A stretch of DNA of 64,000 bases from Gemmatimonadota bacterium (GCA_026706635.1 JAPOYJ010000071.1:1-64000); one strand, 5' to 3'. Positions 33,931 to 42,905 are shown, counted from the first letter of the stretch. The notes: generated by a model not told the origin, from the letters alone. Program-made: numbers and translations.

Positions 33931-36015
33931 TCACTCCCCCTCGGCGGCTGCCTCCGCCTTGATCTTCTCGGCTCGCACGGGGGGGACTGCGTCGTAGCCG
34001 AGCAGCTTGCGCCGGTGCGTGCCCCTTCCCTGCGTAATCGAGCGGAGCACCGAGGCGTAGCGGTGCAGCTCCGCCTCGGCGACCTGCGCCCTGACGACCG
34101 TGCGGCCGCTCGCCGGCTCCATCCCGAGCACCCGCGCCGAACGGCCGTTCAGGTCACCCATAACGTCGCCGACGTACTCGTCGGGCACCGTGACGGTAAT
34201 CTCGACGATCGGCTCGAGCAGGACCGGCTTCGCCTTCTCGGCTACGGCTCGGAACGCGTACGAGCCAGCCACCTTGAAGGCGATGTCGGAGGAGTCGACG
34301 GAGTGGTAGGAGCCGTCGTAGCACTCCGCCTCGAAGTCGACCAGCGGATAGCCAGCCACGACCCCCTGGGTGGCCGCCTCCTGTATCCCCCGGTCCACCG
34401 AGGGGACGTACTTGGTGGGAATCACCCCACCCTTGATCGAGTTGACGAACTCGTAGCCTTCGCCCCGGCCGCGAGGCCGCAGTCTCACCCAGCAGTCGCC
34501 GAACTGGCCCCTTCCGCCCGTCTGCCTCTTGAAGCGTCCCTGCCCTTCGGCCTCGGCCGTGATCGTCTCGCGATAGGCGATTCGGGGGGCCTCGGTCTCG
34601 ACGGACACCCCGTACTTGCGCTTCATCCTCGCGAAGCTCACGTCGAGGTGCAGCTCCCCAAGGCCCCGTGCGATCGTCTGGCGCAGCTCGGGGTTGAACT
34701 GGGCCACGAAGGTCGGGTCCTCGTCGTGGAGTTTGCTCAGCGCCTCCCCCAGCTTGTCCTCGTCCGCCCGTGCGGCCGCCCTCACGGCGGTCGAGATGTC
34801 GGGTTGCGGAAATTCGACGCCCGCGATCGTCACTGGATTGGCCGGAGCGCTCAGCGTGTCGTTCGTCTGGGTCGACTTGAGCTTGGCGACCACCCCGATG
34901 TCCCCGGCGTGCAGCGCCTCCACCTCCACCCGGTCACGTCCCTGCGGAATCGCAAGGTGGTTGATCCGCTCGCTCGCTCGACGCGCCGCGTTTCGCAGCT
35001 CGGTGCCGTTGGCGACCATTCCCGAGTACACCCTGAAGAGAGAGAGCTCCCCCACATGCGGCTCGGTGCTGGTCTTGAAGACCAGCACGCTCGCGCTCTC
35101 GTCGTCGGCCGCCCTGAGCTGCACTGCCTCGCCTTCCTCGCTGGTCGCCTCGACCTCGGAGGCACCCGCGTGCGGGGCGATCGCGACGAGGCGCTCCATG
35201 AACTCGAGCACCCCATACGACTGGCCAGCCGCGCCGCAGAAGACCGGCACCGCGTCGCCTTCGGCCACCGCGACGGCGAGCGCGGCGAGCTTCTCCTCGA
35301 CGGTTATCTCGTCGCCCTCGAGGTAGCGATCGAGGAGCTCCTCGTCGGTCGTGGCGAGGGTCTCCATGAGCTCGGTCGCCCACTCCTCCACATCGTCGAC
35401 CAGGTCGTCCGGCACCTCAGCCTCGCTGTACTCGCCCGAACCGTCCGGCTCGTGCAGGTGAGCTTTGCCGGTCAGGAGGTCGACCACGCCGCGAAAATCG
35501 GCCGCCGCACCTATCGGCAGCTGCACCGGGACGGCACCGGGGGCCAGGGACTCCTTTAGCTCGCCGAGCGCGCGGTCAAAGCTGGCATGCGCCTTGTCCA
35601 TCATCGACACGAAGACGACCCGCGGCAGCGATCGGCGGTCGCACACCCTCCACGCGAGCTCGGTGCCGACCTCGACGCCCGTCGCGGCACCGACCGTGAC
35701 GACCCCGCAGTCGGCAACGCGGACCGCCGCCGCGGTCTCGCCCGCGAAGTCCATATAGCCGGGCGTGTCGATGAAGTTGATCTTGCTCTCCCCCTGCACC
35801 GCGTGCGCGACGGTCAGCTGCATGGACATGCCGTGACCCGTCTCCTCTGGAGTGGTCATCGTCAGGGCGGTGCCCGCGGTCACGTCGCCCTTGCGCGTGG
35901 TGGTTCCGGAGGCGAAGCAGGCCGCGTCGATGAGGGTCGTCTTTCCCGACCCACCGTGCCCCACGACCGCCACGTTGCGGATCTGCTTCGTTCCAAAGGA
36001 GCTATCCTGGGCCAT
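33931..36015 (-). CDS. EF-G-like translational GTPase (EF-G paralogue)
   Basis: A 694-residue elongation-factor-G paralogue. G1 is GHGGSGKTTLID, G3 is DTPGYMDF where standard EF-G has DTPGHVDF, so the catalytic His is Tyr. The G4 position reads VSMMDKAH in place of NKMD, a marked departure. Domains II-V follow in order, with FKTSTEPHVGELSLFRVYSG, LHLDVSFARMKRKYG, GRGQFGDCWVRLRPRG, a GGVIPTKYVPSVDRGI loop and domain V EPIVEITVTVPDEYVGDVMG. These changes match the EF-G-2-like group whose role is not standard translocation. The start codon at 36015 sits within a duplicated ribosome-site/ATG unit. Confidence 0.87.
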   Translation of the reverse strand: MAQDSSFGTKQIRNVAVVGHGGSGKTTLIDAACFASGTTTRKGDVTAGTALTMTTPEETGHGMSMQLTVAHAVQGESKINFIDTPGYMDFAGETAAAVRVADCGVVTVGAATGVEVGTELAWRVCDRRSLPRVVFVSMMDKAHASFDRALGELKESLAPGAVPVQLPIGAAADFRGVVDLLTGKAHLHEPDGSGEYSEAEVPDDLVDDVEEWATELMETLATTDEELLDRYLEGDEITVEEKLAALAVAVAEGDAVPVFCGAAGQSYGVLEFMERLVAIAPHAGASEVEATSEEGEAVQLRAADDESASVLVFKTSTEPHVGELSLFRVYSGMVANGTELRNAARRASERINHLAIPQGRDRVEVEALHAGDIGVVAKLKSTQTNDTLSAPANPVTIAGVEFPQPDISTAVRAAARADEDKLGEALSKLHDEDPTFVAQFNPELRQTIARGLGELHLDVSFARMKRKYGVSVETEAPRIAYRETITAEAEGQGRFKRQTGGRGQFGDCWVRLRPRGRGEGYEFVNSIKGGVIPTKYVPSVDRGIQEAATQGVVAGYPLVDFEAECYDGSYHSVDSSDIAFKVAGSYAFRAVAEKAKPVLLEPIVEITVTVPDEYVGDVMGDLNGRSARVLGMEPASGRTVVRAQVAEAELHRYASVLRSITQGRGTHRRKLLGYDAVPPVRAEKIKAEAAAEGE

Positions 36016-36050
36016 GTCGCCTCCGTGCTGGGGCCATGTCGCCTCCGTGC
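36004..36050 (-). promoter_or_regulatory. Duplicated start context and overlapping mini-ORF of EF-G-like gene
   Basis: An 18-base unit (minus strand GCACGGAGGCGACATGGC) occurs twice, 22 bases apart. Each copy has GGAGG followed by ATG. The upstream ATG opens an 11-codon frame, stopping at TAG after it has passed the real start. Translation of it could compete with or couple to the main gene. Confidence 0.55.
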
Positions 36051-36378
36051 CGAGCGTTTGTGCCGAGCCCGGGCAGACGCCGCCGGACCAGGACTCGGAG
36101 CCTGATCTCTGGCGCGGGCGCGGTTCGCCGCGCGCCGGATGCCTGGGCAAAGAGTGGGATTCTAGAGCCGCCCCGCGCGGGCGGTCAAGGTGCCTGCGGC
36201 CGGAGAACCCGCCGGACGGCATCGTGCAGATGCCTGGAACGCGCCGCTTGACGGTCCCCTTCAGATGTCCATAGCTTGGCTGGCCTGTTGCCAATCGCGG
36301 CGCTACTCCACGCTAGACCGGGTGGCCCCTGCCTGGCACGCTCGCGCGAAATCCCCACCCCGATCCCGAACCCGCTGC
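36051..36378 (+). other. Intergenic region between EF-G-like and carbonic anhydrase genes
   Basis: These 328 bases carry no supported gene. The two flanking genes diverge here, so both promoters should be inside. No clear hairpin or repeat copy is visible. Confidence 0.5.
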
Positions 36379-36999
36379 ATGGGTGACGCTGATAGCTTTC
36401 TGGCAGCCAACCGCGCCTGGGCTCGGCGACTCGTGGAGGCCGACCCCCGCGCCTTCGAGCGCATGGCGGCCGGCCAGGCTCCCGAGGTACTGTGGATTGG
36501 GTGTTCGGACAGCCGCGTCTCCGCCACCCAGGTGATCGACCAGCCACCGGGCAAGGTCTTCGTCCACCGCAACATCGCCAACCAGGTGGTTCCCTCGGAC
36601 CTGAACGCCCTAGCGGTCCTCCAGTACGCGGTGGAGGTCCTCACGGTACCCCACATCGTCGTTTGCGGGCACTACGGCTGCGGCGGCGTGCAGGCGTCGC
36701 TGGCCGCCCCCGGCCACGGCGCGGTCGCGAGGTGGCTCCGGCACCTTCGCCAGGTGCGGCAACTTCACCGGGCCGAGCTGGCCGAGCTGCGCGGTGCGGC
36801 CCGCGAACGGCGCCTCGTGGAGCTCAACGTGATCGAGCAGGTGCGCAACGTGGCGCGGTCCGGAGTCGTTCGGGACGCCTGGGAGGCGGGCGCACGCACC
36901 ACTCTGCACGGCTGGGTCTACGATGTGTCCGACGGACTGCTGACGCCGCTCTGTCGCCGAGCGCCCGGAGGCGCCTCGCTGGAAATCGCCCCGGATTGA
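36379..36999 (+). CDS. can: Beta-class carbonic anhydrase
   Basis: A 206-residue cytosolic zinc enzyme that interconverts CO2 and bicarbonate. All active-site residues are visible: Cys42-x-Asp44-x-Arg46 in IGCSDSRVSATQ, and His98/Cys101 in VVCGHYGCGGVQASL; HRNIANQVVPSDLNALAVLQ and LHGWVYDVSDGLL complete the family pattern. Numbering matches E. coli Can closely. I chose the ATG at 36379 since the longer in-frame extension adds unrelated sequence. It is monocistronic between a divergent GTPase gene and a convergent TonB receptor. Confidence 0.95.
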   Translation: MGDADSFLAANRAWARRLVEADPRAFERMAAGQAPEVLWIGCSDSRVSATQVIDQPPGKVFVHRNIANQVVPSDLNALAVLQYAVEVLTVPHIVVCGHYGCGGVQASLAAPGHGAVARWLRHLRQVRQLHRAELAELRGAARERRLVELNVIEQVRNVARSGVVRDAWEAGARTTLHGWVYDVSDGLLTPLCRRAPGGASLEIAPD

Positions 37000-37043
37000 A
37001 CGACGGGTTCGTCGCCCAGCGGTGTGATGCCGGGTGGCGGCGC

Positions 37044-39728
37044 TCAGGAGTCGTACTTCACTCTCACCAGCGCCAGCCTCCCCAGCTCCGGCGCCCCCAC
37101 GAACTCGCGGTGCAGGTTGTTGAGCGCGTTGTAGACCGTGAGTTCCAGCCGCGCATTGGGCTGGAAGGGGAGCTGGTAGCCGGCGGTCAGGTCGAGGATG
37201 TCGTAGGCATCCACCGGCCCCGCGAAGACGCCCGACCGCATGTCGAAGCCACCCGAGAAGCGCCAGCGTCCGTCGAGGTGGAAACCGCGGGCGCGGTCGG
37301 TGAAGGCAACCGCCAGGGACCCCTTGTGGCTCGGCGCGTTGAGGGAGAGGTCGTTGCTCCCGGGGCACTCGCCGTCGTCGTCGAAGTCGAAGCATTCGCG
37401 GCTCTGAAACGAGTAGCCCGCGGTCAGACTCAGCCGATCGGAGGCCAGGACCTGCATGGAGAAGTCGGCCCCCCGGTAGCTGGCCGATCCGAAGTTGCGG
37501 GAGGTGATGAGCAGGTCGGGAGCCTCGAACTGATCGGGAACGACCACTCCCACCGGTACGGACGCCAGCCCCGCCGCGAGTTCGGCCACCTGCTCCGGCG
37601 TCACCAGCCCGGCCCGGATGAGATCGGCCAGGCGGCTCCCCAGGAAGGCCCCGGCGGCTGTCCCGTCCAGGAACACGTTCGGCGACTCTACCTTGAGCGC
37701 GCCGACGAAGTTCTCGACATCGGCGGTGTACACGTCGACGGCCAGCCTGACGCGGTCGCTGATCAGCCCCTTGTAGCCCACTTCGAAGGTGTTGAAGGTC
37801 GTGGGGACCAGGGCGGGGACATCGCCGGGTCCCTGGTCGAGGGGGAAGATGTCGCCCCCTTCCACCCCGAGCGCCTCCGGGTCGAGGCGGCGGAAGACGG
37901 TGGCAAGCGCCGGATCGCCGGGTTGGTCGCCGGGGCCGAGGACGTACGGTCGCAGCGTCTCCGGGACGAACTGCACGACCAGCGCGTCCCAGAAGAGCGC
38001 CGCGTTGGCGGGGAGCCGGCCCTGCAGGAACGGCGAACGCATGCAGAGCTGCATGTGTCCGCCGGGGCACCGGTCCGAAAAGGTCAACCCGTCCGAGGGC
38101 ACGCCGAATGCGCGCAGGGGGTAGCTGATTCCCGGGGCGATGGGGAGCATGCCCGTTTCGATGTCCAGGAAGAGCGACGAGGTCCCCGGCGTGGCGAAGG
38201 CGCGGTTGTAGGTGACGCGGAGGTTGTGGCCCTCGGCGGGACGGAAGACGATTGCCGCCCTGGGCGAGACGTTCAGCTCGCCGAGGCGGTTGTGGTCGTC
38301 GGCGCGCAGCGCAGCGACCAGATCGACACGTTCCCCGAGCCGCGTCTCGGAGTGCAGGTAGGCACCCGCTTCGACGATCACGTCGTCGTCTTCGTTGCGC
38401 CCGTAGATCGTGCCCTCGGAGCGCGGTTCGACACGCTGCCAGTCGAACCCGTAGGTGAAGCTCTGCCGGCCGCCGAGTTCCAGCCCGTGCTGCACCTGGG
38501 CCGCCATGGTGCGCGACCGGTCCACGATGGGGAGTCCGCTGCGCAGCAGGTAGCTGTTGTCCCCCGAATGGGTCTGGTTGAGGAAGACCTGCCCGAAGAG
38601 ACGGTCCTTGAGGACCCGGACCTGCCCGTAGCGGTACTGCCAGTCGTGCGTCTGCGACGACCCGATGCTGGTGAGGTTGATGCTGCTCAGCGACGTGTTG
38701 AGTCCCCCGGATACGATGAACTCGCCGTCTTCCGCGAAACGGTAGTCGGCGCGGAGGTCGGCGAAGTAGCGTTCATTTAGCGGATTGCGCACGCCGATGC
38801 GCGGATGGCCCGGGTTCTCCTTGCGGGCCTCCACCTCCCACGGGTCCTCGTACGCCCAGTCGTTGCCGCGCAGGTACTGGCCCGAGACCTTCAGCCCGAA
38901 CCGCTCCGATACCCGGTGGGCGCTCCGCATCAGGAACTGGACCAGGGAGCGCTCTCCCCCGGCCAGTGAGACCGTCGTGCCCGGCCTGTCGATCGGCGAG
39001 TGCGTGATGATGTGCATTACTCCCTCGGCCGCGTTGGGGCCGTAGAGCGCCGCGCCCGGTCCGCGGGCGACCTCGATGCGCTCGATGTCCATGTCGGTCG
39101 CCGGGATCATGTTGATGGCGTTGATCCTGAGCGCCGGGATGCGCGCGTAGCGGTTGTCGACGATGCTCAGCAGGCGTCCCGAGGCCACGTTGTTGAAGCC
39201 GCGCACGACCACGTAGCTCTGGGTGATTCCGGTCGTCGCGAGGTCGACCCCCGGGAGAGTGCGGATGTGGTCGGCGGGAGTGGGCGCGATCATCCGCGAG
39301 ATCTGCTCCCCGCTGAGGGTGGAGACCGAGGCCGGGGCGTCGAGCTCCTTCTCTTCGCGGCGTGAGGCGGTGACGACGAGCGGGTTGAGTGCGAGCGCGA
39401 GCGAGCGGAGCCGGATGGTCACCGGGACCGCGGCACCGGCCTCGACGTTGAGGCCGTCGGTGCGGGAAGTCTCGTAGCCGATCCGGGTCACGACGATGGA
39501 ATGGGTGCCGGCCGGGACGGAGAGGCGGAATTCGCCAGCCGAATCGGTCGCCCCCGCAGCGTTCTCCTGCCCCAGCACCTCGATGGCGGCGCTGGCAACG
39601 GGCGAAGCTGCTTCCAGATCGACGACGATCCCGGTGATCGTGCCCTGTTGGGCGGCCGTGGGGGTGGGGCGGAGCAACGCGAGAATCGCAAGGAGGAACG
39701 ACCCGGACAACGTCCGCACTGCGGTCAT
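37044..39728 (-). CDS. TonB-dependent receptor with carboxypeptidase-regulatory-like N-domain
   Basis: An 894-residue outer-membrane receptor. The signal peptide (LLAILALLRPTPTAAQ) is followed by GTITGIVVDLEAASPVASAA and a CarboxypepD_reg-type fold, a TonB-box-like LNPLVVTASRREEKELDAP region, and a plug with PADHIRTLPGVDLATTG, VVVRGFNNVASGRLLSIVDN and IERIEVARGPGAALYGPNAAEG. The barrel ends in VRVKYDS, a less typical C-terminus than the usual Phe/Trp. Two Cys pairs (RECFDFDDDGECPG and DRCPGGHMQLC) lie in loops. No partner lipoprotein is adjacent; the ligand is unknown. Confidence 0.9.
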   Translation of the reverse strand: MTAVRTLSGSFLLAILALLRPTPTAAQQGTITGIVVDLEAASPVASAAIEVLGQENAAGATDSAGEFRLSVPAGTHSIVVTRIGYETSRTDGLNVEAGAAVPVTIRLRSLALALNPLVVTASRREEKELDAPASVSTLSGEQISRMIAPTPADHIRTLPGVDLATTGITQSYVVVRGFNNVASGRLLSIVDNRYARIPALRINAINMIPATDMDIERIEVARGPGAALYGPNAAEGVMHIITHSPIDRPGTTVSLAGGERSLVQFLMRSAHRVSERFGLKVSGQYLRGNDWAYEDPWEVEARKENPGHPRIGVRNPLNERYFADLRADYRFAEDGEFIVSGGLNTSLSSINLTSIGSSQTHDWQYRYGQVRVLKDRLFGQVFLNQTHSGDNSYLLRSGLPIVDRSRTMAAQVQHGLELGGRQSFTYGFDWQRVEPRSEGTIYGRNEDDDVIVEAGAYLHSETRLGERVDLVAALRADDHNRLGELNVSPRAAIVFRPAEGHNLRVTYNRAFATPGTSSLFLDIETGMLPIAPGISYPLRAFGVPSDGLTFSDRCPGGHMQLCMRSPFLQGRLPANAALFWDALVVQFVPETLRPYVLGPGDQPGDPALATVFRRLDPEALGVEGGDIFPLDQGPGDVPALVPTTFNTFEVGYKGLISDRVRLAVDVYTADVENFVGALKVESPNVFLDGTAAGAFLGSRLADLIRAGLVTPEQVAELAAGLASVPVGVVVPDQFEAPDLLITSRNFGSASYRGADFSMQVLASDRLSLTAGYSFQSRECFDFDDDGECPGSNDLSLNAPSHKGSLAVAFTDRARGFHLDGRWRFSGGFDMRSGVFAGPVDAYDILDLTAGYQLPFQPNARLELTVYNALNNLHREFVGAPELGRLALVRVKYDS

Positions 39729-40151
39729 TGCATTCGTCCTTGCTCAAGTTGTGGACCGAATGTCGCAAGCTAACGCGGGGGTAGAGTAAGGTGTGGTGAA
39801 GTCGATCTGCAAGCCCCTGGCCCGGGCCGCGGTGCCGCTACGGTGCGGAGGCCGGCGTCGCTGGGAGCGGCGCGGCCCACCACCACCCTCCGAGTCGCAC
39901 CCGCCATTGCCCCGCACCGCGTTCAGGCGCAGGCTAGAACAGGCGGGCGGATTCGTCCCCGGCCTGCTACGTTTCCCGCGCTGGCCCCGGAGAGTTCAGC
40001 CCGAACAGAAGGCGTTCAGCCTGAAGAGGAAGCGTTAAGGGCCGTGATGGACTGCGCCGGGGAGCCACGGACTCGGCCGGGAGCCAAGAAAAGTCATGTT
40101 CACATGACAATTTGTAAACTCTGTTTGACACCTTGATCTGAGGGGGAGCCA
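39729..40151 (+). other. Intergenic region without supported gene
   Basis: These 423 bases lie between divergent genes and are GC-rich in the first 300. A short direct repeat (GTTCAGCC ... GTTCAGCCTGAAGAGGAAGCG) is at about 39990-40035. The AT-richer stretch 40090-40135 is the best promoter candidate for the downstream gene. No coding frame looks real. Confidence 0.45.
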
Positions 40152-41273
40152 ATGATGAACCGTCTGATCCTGCCGGCGGCGCGGATAGCGGCCGCCATCG
40201 CCGTCTTCGTCGCGCCGTTCGGCTACGCGATCACGGGGGATCACGCCGACGTCCTGATGGGAGTGGGCGGCGGGATCGGGGTGGGCGTGGGGGTTGTGTT
40301 CCGGGGAGGTTCGCGGAGCAGGCCGTGGATAGGCGTCCTGATCGGGTCGATCGTCGGGATGGCGATCGCGCTCTTCGCCGGCGGGTTGTCCGGCGACCGA
40401 TGGGGGCTGATCGGTCCGTCCACGATGGCTCTCGCAGTCGGTCTGGTCGTCGGACTGGAACGGGCCTCGATCTCCGGCTACCGCGACGTGACCCGGGAGA
40501 CGTTCATCGTGGCCGTCCTCCTCACCCTGGGATTCTTCCCCGCCCACGTCGCGAGTGGCATCCTGCTCGCCGTACGGGAGTCGGGCTTCTTCTCCCTCTA
40601 CACGCTGATCCTGGTACTGCCCGTCTTCCTGACGCCCTGGGTCGCCTTGCCAGCTGGCCTCCTCAGCCACCGCCGCGAGGGATGGCGCGACCGCCGTCCT
40701 CCACTCCTGCTGATCCTCGGCGTGGCCGCCCTGACCGCCGGGTTCGCCCTGATGATGGCTACCGGGGTCCTCGTGGAAGGCCGCGGTCACTCGGGTCTCT
40801 CCCTGGCGTTGGCAATCGGCTATAGCCTGGGAATCGTTGGGTTAGTGCTGCCCGTGGGAGCGTTTCTCCTCGGAAGGAGCGCCATCACCTGGCTGCAGCC
40901 GCGGCTCGGCGTATACGGCCACCTCGCCGACTACCTGCGCGTCATGTGGGTTCCGATCGGCGGGTTTGCGGTCGGCTACCTGACGATCATCGTCCTCTTC
41001 GCCGGGTTCTACGGAATGCTGGAGCGCTTCAGCCCCGGTGCGTTCTCGGGTGTGGAGAGCGGTGCCGGGATCACCGACTGGCTCTCCTTCTCCTTCTTCA
41101 CCGCGCTCGGACAGGACTTCCTGACCGTCTCACCGGACTCCGTCGGCGCGAAGATGCTCGTCGGCGTCCACCTGATCCTCTCTGCGGGGTGGGTGGTCGT
41201 GCTCTTCGCGGCGGTGATGACGTCGATCGGGCCGAAGCTGGAGCGGATCGCGCGGAGGCAGGGTGTGGATTGA
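40152..41273 (+). CDS. Polytopic membrane protein of unknown function
   Basis: A 373-residue integral membrane protein with about nine hydrophobic segments, starting LPAARIAAAIAVFVAPFGYA and including a very Gly-rich second segment (MGVGGGIGVGVGVVFRGG). Late sequence contains VWVPIGG-like MWVPIGGFAVGYLTIIVLFA, FSFFTALGQDFLTVSP and a C-terminal LILSAGWVVVLFAAVMTSIG. The segment GYLTIIVLFAGFYGMLERF followed by DWLSFSFFTALGQDF recalls the filter region of two-TM potassium channels (FSxxTxxxxGDxxP), but the GYG filter is not present. No confident family. Preceded by AGGGGGAGCC near the ATG. Confidence 0.7.
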   Translation: MMNRLILPAARIAAAIAVFVAPFGYAITGDHADVLMGVGGGIGVGVGVVFRGGSRSRPWIGVLIGSIVGMAIALFAGGLSGDRWGLIGPSTMALAVGLVVGLERASISGYRDVTRETFIVAVLLTLGFFPAHVASGILLAVRESGFFSLYTLILVLPVFLTPWVALPAGLLSHRREGWRDRRPPLLLILGVAALTAGFALMMATGVLVEGRGHSGLSLALAIGYSLGIVGLVLPVGAFLLGRSAITWLQPRLGVYGHLADYLRVMWVPIGGFAVGYLTIIVLFAGFYGMLERFSPGAFSGVESGAGITDWLSFSFFTALGQDFLTVSPDSVGAKMLVGVHLILSAGWVVVLFAAVMTSIGPKLERIARRQGVD

Positions 41274-41387
41274 GGGGGGGTGGATTCCACTCGAGCCACC
41301 GACCATGATCCCCTGTGGGGCGGCGCTGTGGTATGATCCCCGATGAGATGTTGTTGACAAAGTACACACAATGGGTGACGATTGGGT

Positions 41388-41675
41388 ATGGCCGACAGCT
41401 TCGATTGGAACGCGGAGAAGAACAGACGGCTCGCCGACGAACGAGGCATCTCGTTCGAGCGCGTGGTCTTAGCAATCGAGCGAGACGGCTTGGTGGACGT
41501 ATTGGTACACCCCAACCAGGCGCGGTATCCGGGTCAGATGATCTACGTCGTCGAAATCGAGCGGTATCTCCACCTTGTCCCGTTCGTGACCGCCCCGGAC
41601 GGCACGCGATTCCTGAAAACCATCATCCCCAGCCGGAAGGCTACGCGGGAGTATCGAAGAGGGCGAGAGCCATGA
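41388..41675 (+). CDS. brnT: BrnT-family toxin
   Basis: A 95-residue type II toxin of the BrnT group, a RelE-fold ribonuclease that stops translation. The family pattern is clear: FDWNAEKNRRLADERGISFE, a strand with YVVEIERYLHLVPFVT and the C-terminal FLKTIIPSRKATREYRRG. The ATG at 41388 gives the standard start (MADSFDWN); a TTG two codons upstream is an alternative. The stop overlaps the antitoxin ATG (ATGA), the usual toxin-first order of brnTA. The upstream ~110 bases should hold the autoregulated promoter. Confidence 0.85.
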   Translation: MADSFDWNAEKNRRLADERGISFERVVLAIERDGLVDVLVHPNQARYPGQMIYVVEIERYLHLVPFVTAPDGTRFLKTIIPSRKATREYRRGREP

Positions 41676-41947
41676 GCAACCAGTTGAGCGCCGACGAGAG
41701 GAGTATCCTGGAGCGTTTCGAGCGGGACGAGCTTCCCCGCGCCCCGGGCGCCGAGCACGAGATTGAGGCCGCCCGCCAAGCGGCCCGCAACACCTTCAAG
41801 AAGACGAGGCGGGTCAACCTCAGGGTCACTGAACGCGACTTCGACCGTGCTCACGCCCGTGCTCGCGAGGAGGGTATCCCCTGCCAGACGCTGCTGTCGA
41901 GCGTCATCCACAAGTACCTCTCCGGTCGCTTGGTCGAGAGGCGATAA
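41672..41947 (+). CDS. brnA: BrnA-type antitoxin
   Basis: A 91-residue antitoxin partner of BrnT. The N-terminal half is acidic and helical; the C-terminal part (RRVNLRVTERDFDRAHARAR with EGIPCQTLLSSVIHKYLSG) is a ribbon-helix-helix-like DNA-binding region, as in BrnA/CopG proteins. It starts within the toxin stop codon, so the two are translated together. It should neutralise BrnT and repress the operon. The pair looks intact, in contrast to the vapBC locus next to it. Confidence 0.82.
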   Translation: MSNQLSADERSILERFERDELPRAPGAEHEIEAARQAARNTFKKTRRVNLRVTERDFDRAHARAREEGIPCQTLLSSVIHKYLSGRLVERR

Positions 41948-42001
41948 CCTGCCCTTTTCGGGCCGAAGCAGCAGGACGAGGCCGCGCTGGCGGTCTTCGC
42001 A

Positions 42002-42029
42002 TGAGTACGATATACTCAAGTTATGAGTA
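42002..42029 (+). promoter_or_regulatory. TGAGTA/TACTCA operator cluster before vapB remnant
   Basis: Three alternating half-sites are evenly spaced: TGAGTA (42002-42007), TACTCA (42013-42018) and TGAGTA (42024-42029). Each neighbouring pair forms a perfect inverted repeat with a five-base spacer. The last overlaps the remnant antitoxin start, as expected for an autoregulated VapBC operator. Confidence 0.55.
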
Positions 42030-42131
42030 AGCGACTACAGGTGGTGATGTCCGACGCTGGGACGGAGATCTCGACGAGATGCGCGACAACGACCCATTGA
42101 ACTGATCGACCCGCTCGAACCGATCGAGTAG
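42023..42131 (+). pseudogene. vapB: Degraded vapB antitoxin
   Basis: The frame from ATG 42023 begins MSKRLQVVMSDA like a ribbon-helix-helix VapB, then runs out of frame. A second frame gives WDGDLDEMRDNDP (42058-42096), the usual VapB C-terminal tail that binds the toxin, and a third gives ELIDPLEPIE before TAG at 42129-42131. The middle of the antitoxin is missing and there is at least one further single-base shift. No complete antitoxin is encoded here. Confidence 0.7.
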
Positions 42132-42134
42132 CCG

Positions 42135-42584
42135 TTGATCGTCGACACGTCCGCCTGGGTTGAGTATCTGCGGGCGACGGGTAGCCGGACCCATCTCGCC
42201 CTCCGCTCCGGTGTTCAGAAAGGCGAGCCGATCGCCACTCCGGCACTCGTGGTGACGGAGTTACTCTCCCGCTGTCCCAACGAGCTCCGGGTCGCCAATC
42301 TCCTACAGCTCCTCAGCCGCTTCGAGATCGTGATTCCAGACTCGCTGAGGGACTATCGGGCCGCCGCGCGCATCCACCGCGTCTGCCGCCGGGCCGGATT
42401 CACGATCCGATCGACGGTCGACTGCATGGTCGCCGCAAACGCGCTGGGGGATCGCCGTCCGCTGCTTGCGCGGAACCGGGACTTCGCGGTGATCGCACGG
42501 TACACGGAGCTGGAGCTGGTGATGCCGCCGGATTCCTGCGAGCAGAAGCCGAAGGAGCCTCCGCAGCGGTGGTCGGGGGAGTAG
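42135..42584 (+). CDS. vapC: VapC-type PIN-domain toxin (antitoxin broken)
   Basis: A 149-residue PIN-domain ribonuclease toxin. The acidic active-site residues are in place: IVDTSAWVEYLR, VVTELLSR, TVDCMVAANAL and LARNRDFAVIA. The TTG start at 42135 lies four bases after the stop of the broken vapB, the normal position in a vapBC operon. All four catalytic acids appear intact, so activity is expected unless expression is lost. The C-terminal ~20 residues are longer than usual and Pro/Glu-rich. An active toxin without a local antitoxin is notable; a remote antitoxin or silencing would be needed. Confidence 0.82.
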   Translation: MIVDTSAWVEYLRATGSRTHLALRSGVQKGEPIATPALVVTELLSRCPNELRVANLLQLLSRFEIVIPDSLRDYRAAARIHRVCRRAGFTIRSTVDCMVAANALGDRRPLLARNRDFAVIARYTELELVMPPDSCEQKPKEPPQRWSGE

Positions 42585-42641
42585 GGGGTGGGGCGACTCG
42601 GCTGGCCCGGGTCGCGCACGCAAATGCCGGATACCTACTTC

Positions 42642-42860
42642 CTACTGTACGTGCTGGCCCGGGCGAAGTCGCCGCAGGAGGGAGCTGGCCGGAAAGGTCC
42701 AGCTCATCGATGCCACCTCCTTCTGGTCTCCGCTCAAGAAGGAGCCTGGGGAACAAGCGGCGTGACGTTCCGCCTGCGAGGGCGGCAGACATTCTCCCGC
42801 TGCTCGGCGACTACGCCCACGGGCGACCCGCACGGTGTCGAAGGACGACGAGGACGAGGA
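42642..42860 (+). pseudogene. Remnant of type I restriction N6-adenine methylase (hsdM)
   Basis: One frame reads GKVQLIDATSFWSPLKK (from 42691) and, after a one-base shift, SLGNKRRDVPPARAADILPL with LGDY. This is the conserved C-terminal region of HsdM-type methylases (RRGKVQLIDATxFWxxMRKSLGNKR). No specificity or restriction subunit is nearby. The match is short and frame-broken, so it is an eroded fragment. Confidence 0.6.
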
Positions 42861-42905
42861 GGTTACTGGAGTTTGCGCCGTGGGCGGACGGAGCCCGACT
42901 GGGAC

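Noticed and set aside
40152-41273. Potassium-channel assignment for the membrane protein
   Set aside because: A filter-like stretch is present but lacks the GYG/GFG signature, and the number of membrane segments is too high.
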